Below, one piece after another: positions 47,014 through 57,913 of a stretch of 64,000 nucleotides of DNA. Location of the stretch: contig OX327702.1 in assembly GCA_946807835.1 (NCBI GenBank), forward strand, positions 19,158,001-19,222,000, in the 5' to 3' direction. The translations under genes were made by a program, and so were the position numbers. The DNA is from Ailanthus altissimus. Taxonomy: Eukaryota; Streptophyta; Magnoliopsida; Sapindales; Simaroubaceae. The first letter of the stretch is position 1. The number at the start of each line of letters is the position of its first letter. The notes under the pieces are model-generated. The model searched no databases and was not told where the DNA came from. It was given only the letters and a program-made list of their open reading frames with translations.

Positions 47014-47494
47014 CATATGAAATTGTGAATAAGTCTACTTAAGTTCAAAGGTCTAGCTCTCAATATAAACTGAATGAGAATTTAACAGATAGAGATTTAT
47101 AAAGGATCATTGGAATTCTTGCAAAACCATTGATGGATGATGGAATTCTTACAAAGTCAAATAATTTTTAACTTTATCTATTAAATTTTACAGCACATTA
47201 ATAAGTACCTCAAGTTAGTCCAACAAAGGTAATGTAAGTATCATCACATATTGCCGTAAGGGTCAATTTGTGCAAATACATATTTTTAGTAATTTTTTGG
47301 CACTTTAATTTTTTTATTATGTCATTCACATATTATGATTACTTATTTTGTTGAAATTTTAAGAGTTCTGTAATTTTGTATATATGTTATATGCTAGAAA
47401 TCTATCTACAATTACACGGGACAAGTGTTTATTGTCATACAAACTAAGACTCAAAAATGAATTACTGGGTAGCAAACTATAGGTTGAGGTTGAG
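47014..47494. other. AT-rich stretch without a recognised gene
   Basis: The repeated match to the second copia copy stops near 47013, after which the sequence is unplaced. No coding motif until the Ulp1-like piece. Confidence 0.4.
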
Positions 47495-47600
47495 AAGGTT
47501 TATATTCCTATCAACTATAAGAGCGAGCATTGGATTGCAGTTCAGGTGGATTTGGTGTGGTAGAAGATTATTATCTACTTTTAACCTTAATGGATATTTT
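47495..47600 (+). pseudogene. Ulp1 (C48 peptidase)-like fragment
   Basis: The frame starting at 47495 reads KVYIPINYKSEHWIAVQVDL and then stops. This matches the segment around the catalytic His of plant Ulp1-type proteases, whose usual form is VYIPINxxxxHWVLxVIDL. In plants many such segments ride in Mutator- or CACTA-type transposons. No Asp or Cys part of the triad is visible. Only about 20-35 codons are convincing, so it is called on one motif. Confidence 0.5.
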
Positions 47601-47707
47601 AACGGTGTTATGGAGACTTATGTCACTCCAGGCCTGTAGCTTTTACGATCTTAAAAGAAAAATTATACTAGACTTGTCACCTTTCGACATGATTACGTTG
47701 AGAGTTT

Positions 47708-49806
47708 TGTTAAGATCGATGCTTACGTGTCATTCCTGAATGTACATATACTTATACATTATACATGTGTATATTCTCATTAAATCGCTAATACCTATTA
47801 ATATGATACTATGCAATGTAACATTACAGACATTGTACGATTTGAAAGAGTTCAGATCAGATCTAATCTAAAGGAATTTAGATAATGGTTCATAGTTAGC
47901 TACGCTAAGAGATATAAATGTTAAATGTTAGCACAGCTAAGTATTAGCTGGTTATAATATTCAGCGAAGATCCAAAAGTTGGAGCTTTGTTTGTAATGGG
48001 ACATAGACTTGGGAATATACTAGTAATTGCATAATTACAAGCGTTGCAATCGGGTGTCAGAAAATGTCAGTTGCACAAGTATATTCTCAAATAATTATCC
48101 CTGATCTATTTTTGCCGATGCATGTCTATGGGTAGATACTTATATATGGATTGGCATATGTCATACCTATAGGGTATAGATGGTCATTCCTAACCAACCG
48201 TGAGCTTGGAGCTTGTATTAATATATGGATATCCAGTTAGGACTGGATATAGGACAGACTCATGGGGGTCTCCAATAGACACCTTATGTAAGCCGTCAAT
48301 GGAGGGTCCTCTCGAGTTGAGTAGTATACGTAGTCCTTTGACCTGAGTGCCACGGTGAGCTTGTAAGTGATCCACTATACTTTGATTCCACGCATGTCAC
48401 AGACCTTTCATGCTATAACCACTAGTTGTCGCTGGGTATGGTTCGATACTTATGGAGTCCGGTGTGTACAGATATGGGATCCGTCAACTTGCATAGGAAA
48501 TTAGATATCCAGATGCTTCGAGACTGTATCTCAGAAAGTCTTGTGGTCACAAGCATTAATCCCGGGAAAGAGTTTTCGCCAGGATAGAACAATATGTGCA
48601 AGTCTGAAGATATGGATGAGAACATGAAGATTTGACGGTGATAATCTATATTCCCAGCACATTCAGGATATCATGATGGAAGGACTATACTTATGCGTTG
48701 TGACCTCAGCATGTATGGTTCAATACGCTGTTTTATAATATCCGTGACGTGTGAGTGGGGCATTGCTCATGGACTTATGGAATAGTTTCATTTGACAAAT
48801 CAGGCGTGGACCTAGAGAGTCCCACGATATAGAGTGTACTCGTTGTGCACTGGGGCAACATGTTAGATTAAATTATTTAATCCAGCAATATCTAATACTA
48901 CCACGGGAATACATGTGTGTCTGTATTTAAGTGTTAAATATAACAATTAGTCAATAATTATTATTTACTAATTATATAATGACACGTAGCGCATTGTGAA
49001 CCCTCGGTTGAGTTTATCCAAGTGTGAAATTTGGTATGACCCACTAGCGAGTAGACTTGGTAACTATTCATGAGGGGTAAAATGGTTATTTCACATATTG
49101 ATTATTTAATTTTTAAATAATTAAAATATCTTATTATAATATTTTATTATATTATTTACTATTATTTTATTTTGGGTGCCAAATAGTTGGCATCCATTAT
49201 TTATATTATATTATTATTATTATATAATATATTATGTTATTATTTTATTGTTATTATATATATATGTGTGTGTGAGATTGTGTGTGAAAATAAAAAAAAA
49301 AGTGTGTTTTTGTGATACAGGGAATGGAGAGAAAGGAAATTGAAATGTTTCAATTTCTTTTGGTGCCGAGAAGAAGATGAAAAAAAAGAAAAAATAAAAT
49401 TGTTTCATTTTTTTATGGTATCGAGTGAAGTAATTGTGTATTGTTTCAATCTCCATTTCTTATCTTTTTAGACAAAATGAAGAATACACACAATCGGCCA
49501 TTTTAAGGGTTTAAGAGTTAAACCCAGTACTGGCTATAGCTGTTTTAGTTTGCCAAGTCCACCGAATTGGTAACTAGAACTTCCAATGAGTTGGTCTCTA
49601 TGCGGACTCCGATAATATACATGTATAACTTTACACGTTCATGTGATTTCTCAAACTTTCTAATATATTAATGTGATTAATATATTATTTATTATATTTA
49701 TTGTATGTTTTAAGTCTTTCACAGTGTTAAATATATATGTGATACGTATTTTATGTAATAAACACAATTGCACATGCATACACCCAAGTATATTAGATCC
49801 CTGACA
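47708..49806 (+). mobile_element. Solo LTR, 2.1-kb family, copy 2
   Basis: 2099 bp starting TGTTAAGATCG and ending GATCCCTGACA, with perfect target duplications AGTTT (47703-47707 and 49807-49811). Full-length relative of 13659-15733 in the same orientation. Shared blocks include TAAATGTTAGCACAGCTAAG, TTTGTAATGGGACATAGAC and TGGTCTCTATGCGGACTCC. Bounded by non-element DNA on both sides, hence solo. Internal open stretches are chance. Confidence 0.85.
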
Positions 49807-49811
49807 AGTTT

Positions 49812-50203
49812 TCCCTAACAGAGGATCCATAATGGAGATTCTAGAAATTTATTTATATGTTCATTGAATACCTTATGTTAGGTCGTTCCTTAGACTTTAG
49901 TCCCGATAATGGGTTATTTTTTTAGACTTGAGATGGCTATAGAGTTATGGATACATGCCTTAAAATAAATAGATAAATGTTATGCATGATTTAGATTTAA
50001 AATTAACATGAATTTCGTATATATGAATGCCAACGACAGTCAATGCATCCAGACTTTTTTTCAATCATAATATGAGTATAATTATAATTTAAACTATTAT
50101 TTTTTTGTTAACTATAATGAAATTCGTTACCTGACAAGAGTGTAAATGAAAATTTTTAAATTTTAGGGATCTGCATGTCCTTTTCCTGAAACCTTAAGGA
50201 TCT
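49812..50203. other. Short unplaced stretch
   Basis: Non-coding. A short direct repeat of a GGATCTAGATGTCCTTTTC-type string lies near 50168-50215, at the start of the copia relic. Confidence 0.4.
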
Positions 50204-50782
50204 AGATGTCCTTTTTCTATTCAAATATCTTTGGAGAGTTAAGAATCTATGCTTGTATATTCTAGTGAGGATTTTATACCTTTTGAGTATATAGATTTAG
50301 ATTTTCAAGTAGATAAGGATATCTTGAGATCTACCTCAAAATATGTGTTCACTTTAAGTGACAGGGCTATAAGTTAGACAAGTGTAAAGTAATTATGTAT
50401 CACAGACTTCACTATAGAAGTTGAATATGTAGCTACATCATAAGTTACAAAAGATGCTCTATGGCTTCGCAAGTTTTTTATAGAGCTTAAAGTAGTACCA
50501 AATGCTAAGATGCCTATTGTTATTTATTGTGATAATAGTGGAGCTGTAGCACATACTAAAAAACTGACATACCACAAGAAAAGGAAACACATTAAGAGAA
50601 AATATTATTTGGTAAGAGAGTTTGTGCAAAATGGTGAAATTATGGTATCCAAGATTATATCAGGAGAAAATCTAGCAGATCTATCCATCAAGTCATTGCT
50701 AGTAAAGAGTTTTGAAACTCATATATATAATATAAGAGTTTGACAGATACCCGACATGCTTTAGAGCAAGTAAGAGATTGTT
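50204..50782 (+). pseudogene. Copia RNase H and 3' end, copy 2
   Basis: Same order as copy 1 at 46.3 kb. Frames read DFQVDKDILRSTSKYVFTL, then VEYVATS, ALWLRKFFIELKVVPNAKM, then an open stretch (50510-50743) with PIVIYCDNSGAVAHTKK, KHIKRKYYLVREFVQNGE and GENLADLSIKSLLVKSFE. A polypurine-like AGCAAGTAAGAGATTG follows at about 50767-50782. Stops lie in the reverse transcriptase tail. Upstream Pol domains are missing. Confidence 0.88.
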
Positions 50783-52000
50783 AAACTTATTTATGTTATT
50801 TTGTGTCCTTAAAAGAATATATAATAAACATTTACTGATTAATAAAGTTTGTTCATACATATGGTTGAGCATATATAGATGAGCTCATATTTATAAAATA
50901 TGTGATCTATATATTAGACATATAATACTAATATAAAAGATATAGATCATAAGTTCTTTATAAATTAAAACTTGTTCACAATCATTAATGAAAAAGGACA
51001 ATTCATTATGTAAGGTTATAGTTTTCTACTTCTTATAATTGATAATATACCTTGATCATCGAAATAAAGATTTCGAGTAGAAAAACTAGTGTATAAGATA
51101 TATTAGACGGGACTATTATGAATTTTGATCTAATTAACTGAATGTCAATGATATTAATTCACAATAACTTTAATAAGATTGATTGACCTTAATTTTGAGC
51201 AAGTAATAAACTTACATTAATGTATTATATCTTTTGAATTATTACGGAGTGAGATTCATATAAACGATTAAAACTTTAATAGCTTGGAGATATAATTTTA
51301 TGAATCATAAGAATTTACAAGATATAATAATGTTTACCTAAGTTGTTTATAGTGCTTGATCATTTAAATCTATGTCACAGTTTATTCAATAAATTATTTA
51401 TTAATTAATAATATTTATTTATAAATTTATTTACCAGTATAAATATTATAAAATAATCGTTAGAGTATTCAATAACTTAAAGGTGAATAAGTAATTAAAT
51501 AAGTGAGATATTTTTTTATGACCTAAATTTAATTATGAACATTAATTAAAAGTAAATTAAATGGTTATTATTGACTTAAAGTCAAGCTTAATTTAATTAA
51601 AAAGATTTTCACTAAAATGAGTTTTTATTTATTTTACATGAGTTACTACAGTGCATCATTTAACTTTTAATAGTATAGCTTGTAGTTAACTTAGAAGAAA
51701 TTGCAGATTATGAGATAATTAAAATTGGACCTTTTAAATAGTTAACTAATAAGTTTATAAGTTTTATAGTCTCTCTACTAATTAAAATTTTAAATTCTTG
51801 AAAATAATGTTTATATATAAGAGAAATAGGGAGTAATAATAATTATAATAAGAATAATATTTTTACATAATTTTACGTAGAGAGAAAAATAGTTAAACTA
51901 TTTTTCTTCTCTTAATTTTGACTATACATGAGTTTAAAGATTAAAAAAGATTTACGTTTTTAAATGCATGAAATTGAAGATTAAAAATAATAAAAAATTT
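50783..52000 (+). mobile_element. LTR-like sequence following copia copy 2
   Basis: Begins TGTTAAACTTATTTATG right after the polypurine tract, where a 3' LTR should start, and matches the first 170 bases after copy 1. The LTR's far end is not marked by a clear CA or target duplication, so the end given is approximate. Confidence 0.45.
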
Positions 52001-53399
52001 ATAAATATTTAATTTAAAGTTTATTAAATAAAAAATTAATATAATTTTTTATTTTTATATATGTAGTTATGAGCTAACTTCCGTTAAATTTATTTTATTA
52101 AATAGTAAATTTGTTTTTTTATCCAACTTAATGTCGTAAAGCTTTGGATAAGGTTACACGGGGGAGACAAAGATACAGCTAGTTCTTTGACTTTGCTTGC
52201 ATAATGGCCTTGAAATTATTCATATTTGCAACTCGAAATTGGAAAAATAATGTATTTTTAGAGGAGCAGTAGCAAGACGCTGCCAAAAAAAAAAACGAAA
52301 AGTACGCGACCCAGTTACAAGAGCATGGAGATAGAAGTCCAAAAAGCTGTACTCACTCTCACTGTGGCCTTACTTTCTTCAAAGACATGGCACCCCCACC
52401 ATTGATAAAAGAGTCAAAAGTAGCATTTTCTGTGGGGTTCACCATTCATATCCGTTAATTGCGACCCAGTTTTCCGAAAATCATTTCAAGACCAATCGTT
52501 TTGCAGGGAGTACCAGTCCGAAATTCATCCTTCCAAATAATGCACTGCACGTTTTCATTTTTGACAAAATTTTAACCTTCCAGTCCCTTTTGCATTTGAT
52601 TGGATTCCAGATAACATAACGAAATGGGAAACGCTTTGGTTATTAGAAGATACAGTTCTAAATTTACCACGCACCATAAGTAATAAGATTGCACTGCTTA
52701 GGTTTGAAAAGAATTTTATCTGCAAAATATCAGGTGTGAGATTATATAATGATAGTATAAAGTTTTAGTTCCCGATGTTTGCATATCAGATACAGATACT
52801 CTTTATAGATTTTCTTATGAGATTAATAGGAATAAAATGCCATTAAAGGCTGCAATTGGTATGCATACATGAATGTTCGGAGTCTAGTATTTATGCCATT
52901 TTTTCAAAAGCATATATAATTTATGCTTGTTGTCCTACTTGTTAATTTGTTTATGAAACCGTAAAGTTGTATCTATTCAATTATTGCATTATTTAGCAGC
53001 TCTTGAAGATATGGGACCCAGTAATTAGCTGAAAAGATGCCATGAGAGTGAATTTTCTAACCTTCCTTCTCTCTTTTGTAGAGTAGGAATATTTCTACTT
53101 TACATGTTGTAGAGGAAAAGAATGTGAATCCAGTCTTCACTTTTCAAAGACGTATAATTTTGTAAATATTGGACGTCGTATTCGTAGGCATTGATAATCA
53201 GTGTTTTGTTTATCCTCACAAAAGTACCTCCTCCCTGCACAAAACGAGTAAAATTTACTTTAGTGTAATTATTGAGTTAAGGAGAATTATACATGACGTT
53301 TTTAGCATTACCTACTTATTCCCTATCTTTTACATTATTAAAAAATATATATTTATTATTACAAAAATTTTGTTAAATCTTAATTTTTATTAATTTATT
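52001..53399. other. Intergenic with a complex, gene-poor patch
   Basis: 52130-52600 is of normal complexity (ACGGGGGAGACAAAG, CATGGCACCCCCACC) but has no open frame or splice pattern I can support. 52600-53400 becomes AT-rich. Confidence 0.45.
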
Positions 53400-53880
53400 C
53401 TTACATTGTTAACATTATTTTTTATTATTTTTTTATAAATTATTAATATATATATATTTTAAAAATAATAAAAACTATAACATATTTATGTTATGATAGA
53501 TGAATAAATATTTTATTTTTTAAAATTTTATTTTATATTTTATATTTTAAATTTTTATTTATTAATTATTTTTTAAATACATTAATATTTTAACTCTCAT
53601 TAGAAAGAATAAATATGTGATAGTTATTTAATATTTTTTAAGCAAAATTATAAAACTGAAAAATATTTATTCTTTCTAATGAGTAGTAAATAGTAGTGTA
53701 TTAAAAATATTAAATATTAATAAAAAAATAAAAAAAAATAATTAGAATTTTCATCATTCCCCTATTACATAAATATATTATAATTTTTGTTATTATAGTA
53801 TTTTAGTTATTTTTTAATATTTTTTATTAATAATAAAAATTATTACGTATTAATAATAGATAATACTCGAAAAAGAAGAC
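53400..53880. mobile_element. Long AT-rich hairpin, MITE-like
   Basis: A perfect 21-bp inverted repeat, CTCATTAGAAAGAATAAATAT at 53596-53616 against its complement at 53663-53683, has a 46-base loop. Outward, weaker complementarity continues for roughly 200 bases on each side; for example AAAAACTATAACATATTTATG (about 53469) pairs with CATAAATATATTATAATTTTT (about 53769). No coding capacity. Confidence 0.6.
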
Positions 53881-54759
53881 AATTGATCGCGGCCTTAAAT
53901 TAATGAGCAAAGGATTGCTTAAAAAAAATTGTTTGGTTTATCTAAGTTCGAGAAGGCAGGCGAGAATGTCTTTAAGTGTTTAATGGACAATAATTTGACA
54001 GAGAAGAATTCAGAAAAATATTTGAGCGGTTTTGACAACTTGAGTACCACAACAAAAAAGTCAGAAAAAGTATGAAAATAGAGCTCAAGTTCAAAGCTAA
54101 GGTCTCAACGAGAGATAATTATAACAAAACAAAATTCATCAGAACTGCGTATAGAGCATAGTATCAGTGCATTTTTGGTATCTTTAATTAGCTTGCTAAG
54201 AAGGACTAAGATCTAAATTAGGTGTAGGTTTTAGTCAAATTATGACATAAAAAAATTCATTGTTTAATTTTGTATAAAGAATCATGCAAGGAGATACTTT
54301 GAAATTGATTGTCATTGAAGTAAGATGCTAGTGTTCAAATATATACAAACTTTAATTTTTCATACAATATTAATTTTTAAATTTTTTTTTCTAATATTGA
54401 CATTTCTCTATCAAATATTATTTAGGATTTAAGTTTATTTGGTATATAAATATTGGGGGTTTAAAATCACAGCTTTTACAAAATAGGAACACTAAAATAA
54501 CATAGAAGATCTTAAATGACTATATAATAATGTGTTCCATGAGATTGATATTTAGAGATGGTAACGGATTGGGTTTAAAATGAATATACTCTAAATTTGC
54601 ATCTGAATCCGCTTAAAAATAAAATATTAAATTTTTTTCAAATTTAATTCAAGTTCGGATTTTTAATATCAAACTCATTCTAGTGGGTATATATTTATTA
54701 TTAAACTTACAACGGGTTATTTGTGGATTGTAAGTGAGTTTAGTAATGAGTACATAGTA
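53881..54759. other. Intergenic
   Basis: No gene motif on either strand. Confidence 0.5.
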
Positions 54760-55145
54760 CTTAGCATGCGTGTTGGGAGCGAATGCTCAAAATACACAAA
54801 TATTGTGCACTTAACGTGCTTAGCACATGTGCTAAGAGTGTACACTAAGCGCGCAATGTTACACCTTAACGCTTGGTACGCGTGCTATGAGTAAACGCTA
54901 AAAGCATGTAATATTGTGCGCCTAATGCACTTAACATTTGTGCTATGAGCACAAACTAAGCGCATAGCGTTGTACGCCTAGTGTTAAGGAGCGTATACGA
55001 AGTGTGCAATGTTGCACCTAGCATTAAGCAGCGCATACTAAGCGCACATTATTGTACGCCTAACGCTTAGAACACGTGCTAGGAGATCACGCTAAGCATA
55101 CAACGTGTGCTCCTAACACACATGCTAAACACGTTAGGCATGCAA
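54760..55145. repeat. Degenerate minisatellite of GCGC/GTGCTAAGC words
   Basis: About 390 bases of imperfect tandem units of roughly 40-60 bases. Each unit combines a CTAAGCGCGCAATGTT-type block, a GCACCTAACGCTTAG-type block and a CGTGCTAGGAG-type block. It is markedly GC-richer than its surroundings. No open frame. Confidence 0.75.
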
Positions 55146-55762
55146 TATGCGGTATATTATTTTTTTCTTTAAAAAAATATGTAATATTTATGAATACTTG
55201 TTGTAGATATTCGTGAATTTTTTATTAAACTCGTACTCTTTCTAAATTTGTTACCAATTTTAATTTTATATATTAAATTTATAATAAATTCACTTTAAAT
55301 TTTATCAAATCCTTTCTAATACAAGCGAGTATTAACAAATTTACAAATAATTTTCCGATCACTAACAAAGTTCAAAGAAATTATACGATTGAGAGTGGGA
55401 GCGCCCTAAACAGGAAAAGGCAACAGACAGCAGTAAAAGATGAGCGCCTGTAAATTATAATGAGATTTTAACTTTTTTTTAAGAAAAAGAAAATTAATTA
55501 TTTAAACTTTAGTTGTCCCCTCGTGTTCATAAAAAATGAGCGGAAGACGAGCGCATGTAAATTTATTTACCCAGATTGGCCGGGAGAATCTTCATTTCGT
55601 CCCCAATTCTGCTGCGCCTTAAATTTTATGTACCTTTTTGAAGATAGGAATTAGGATCTCCACTTCTTCAAGCTTCCAACTTGAGATGACGAATTGCAAA
55701 AGATATTTGGTTTGTTGATTGCATGCATTATTTAGTGTCCATCTTTATATTTTTTATATAAT
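55146..55762. other. Intergenic
   Basis: No gene seen. Two similar patches with GAGCGC...ATGAGCG(G/C)... (about 55399-55455 and 55538-55560) suggest a small local duplication. Confidence 0.4.
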
Positions 55763-55936
55763 AATGTAACATATCTCAAATTTAGATTTTAAATAAGACA
55801 GGAAGTAATTATTAGATAGATGATTAATTTTTATAATTTTTAAAATTATTTATTATATTAATTTTTCACCTAATAATTTTTTGACACTTTATTTAAAATT
55901 TAAAATTTATGATATAATTTAAAGTGTAGCATTACT
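55763..55936. mobile_element. MITE-like inverted repeat, copy 2
   Basis: The left end TAATGTAACATATCTCAAATTT is roughly complementary to the right end TTTAAAGTGTAGCATTA. AAATAAGACAGGAAGTAATTA pairs loosely with TAATTTTTTGACACTTTATTT. Its left end, inverted, resembles the right end of the element at 45201-45445. Confidence 0.5.
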
Positions 55937-57700
55937 TATTTATATTATTCACAAACACTTTCTTTTTTAAGATCAAATTCAATTGGTCTGATAACATAGT
56001 CTCCTCTGTCTGTTCTACTAAATGATCGGGCATAAGGAATGATTTAGATGAGCTTCTTTAAGTAGATCTGCAAAGAAATGACACACTGCCTTTTTGTCCA
56101 ACATAAAAGAATCAACATTCAATAATGGTCCAATTGATCGAATGGACAATGGACGATTTTCCTTTGAACTCCCCTTCTAAATAGGGGATTTGTTTTTCTT
56201 TTATGACATTTGATTCATATTTTTCGTGTTTACACATTAAATTCTCTCAATTTTCCTTCAATTCACCTCTGAAACTTCACTTTTTTTTTTTTTTTTTACA
56301 TTCCTAAAGCAATAAACTAACTTGATTGTTTTGCACTTTGAACCTTGAAAGAAGAAGGATGGGAGTGCGGGAAGCAATGTTTGATAAGAATTTTAGTGAA
56401 AGTTGTTCTTTGTGATTCACTTACTAATTAGTTTAACTGATATTCACTCACCAAATAAGCATTTAATAAAATAATAAATTTGATGTATGATACAAACACA
56501 TTTATAGTTGTAATACTAATTAATATATATATATATGTGCGTGTGTGTGTACGTGTGTGTTGAAAATGATAATTTAAAATTACATTTGAGCATGATTTTA
56601 AGTTAAAGACTAATAAAGAATCAGTATGTGGTCAAGTACACAATAGATAGACAAGAACAAAAGAGAAATGAAAAATAAAAATAAAAATAAGTGTGAAAAC
56701 ACGAGGAGATAATCTCTAGGTGTGAGCATCTTGGCACCAAAAATAGAAGCCCCAGCATCGCAGCACCAAATCGTAGCGCTGCATTGCCAAGTCATGCAAT
56801 GTTTTCTATTTTGTCTCGGATTCACGTGTTTAAGCACAATTTTAGACTTTTTAAATATGTGAACTTTTATTTTAACTAAAAATAAAATTTTTAAGGATGT
56901 TTTGTAGTTTATATAATTTCTTATAAACCTCTTAAATATATAAGCATAAAACAAAAAAAAAAAAATTAAAGAGCTTATTAGGTAGCTTTTAAGTGTTTTG
57001 TATGCAAGAGATTGTTGTATAGATCATTAAGAGTTTTGGCTATTAGGTATTTTTTGTAATCTCTTCTTATAAGATTTTTGCGATCTTAAGTTCTTTGTAA
57101 ATTGAATAAAAGAAGTTAAAATTTCGTAACTTACTATAAATGTATGCATTTATTGTCGAACTACGTATATTACTTATATCTTTTATGTGTAATTGTTTGA
57201 TTTTATAATTGTGTGATTTCATCTTATTTTTAGTTAGTTGTGATCACTAATTTAGACCTTTGATTACATCGATTATCTGCCAAATGTTCAATGAACGTTT
57301 TCATAAGGGGGCCCCTTAACATGACATGTCATCAATGGTTAAGACCGTAATGTCAATGAATTGTACTCAGTCCGAGCAAACTTGTAAATAAATACACATT
57401 ATAATTTACGTATATAATTTAGTCAACTACATAGACGAAAATAAATGATATAACAATACACATCAGTTGCATATTAGCTTGTATACTAGACTACTCGTGT
57501 AGAATTATTGTATCGTAAAGTAGAGTAAATATTGATTCACTTTCTAGGCATGTGTGGCGACTAAAACTGCTTTAAATGTAGGAAGAAAATGAGAGACCGT
57601 TTTCCTGAGGACTAGGCGGATTCTAAGAGTGGAGACACAACTCAATTTTTTCTCTCTCCTATTGCTTTCACTTTTAGTGAATCCAAAGAGTCGATTACTA
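55937..57700. other. Intergenic upstream of the pectate lyase, with an LTR-like remnant
   Basis: A (TA)n/(TG)n microsatellite lies at 56522-56562. 56730-56810 holds GCATCGCAGCACC and TAGCGCTGCATTGCC, the same kind of GCGCT patch seen in LTRs here. 57050-57130 (TCTTTGTAAATTGAATAAAAG) resembles retroelement LTR text. No complete element and no gene. Confidence 0.4.
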
Positions 57701-57709
57701 TTAACCAAC

Positions 57710-57718
57710 ATGATTATA
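57710..57718 (+). promoter_or_regulatory. Candidate TATA box of the pectate lyase gene
   Basis: GATTATAAATCAAC about 200 bases before the ATG. Plausible spacing for a leader without intron. Other AT-rich candidates exist nearby. Confidence 0.35.
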
Positions 57719-57913
57719 AATCAACACGCAGATATTATTGAGTGAGAAAAGATACCATTTTGTTTTCTTTTTCAAAATCTTCATTATTACATAAAATCAC
57801 ATTTTATTAGTTTCTCAAAACATGCAGTAGAAAAATACCCAATATACCTTCAGTCTCAAGAGTTGTAGTGAAGCAGCAGCTCGTCACTTTCTTGTTAAGC
57901 TAAAACAAAAAAA

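Noticed and set aside
54760..55145. Possible CRISPR-like array
   Set aside because: Units vary in length and sequence with no fixed repeat/spacer structure, and the DNA is plant nuclear.
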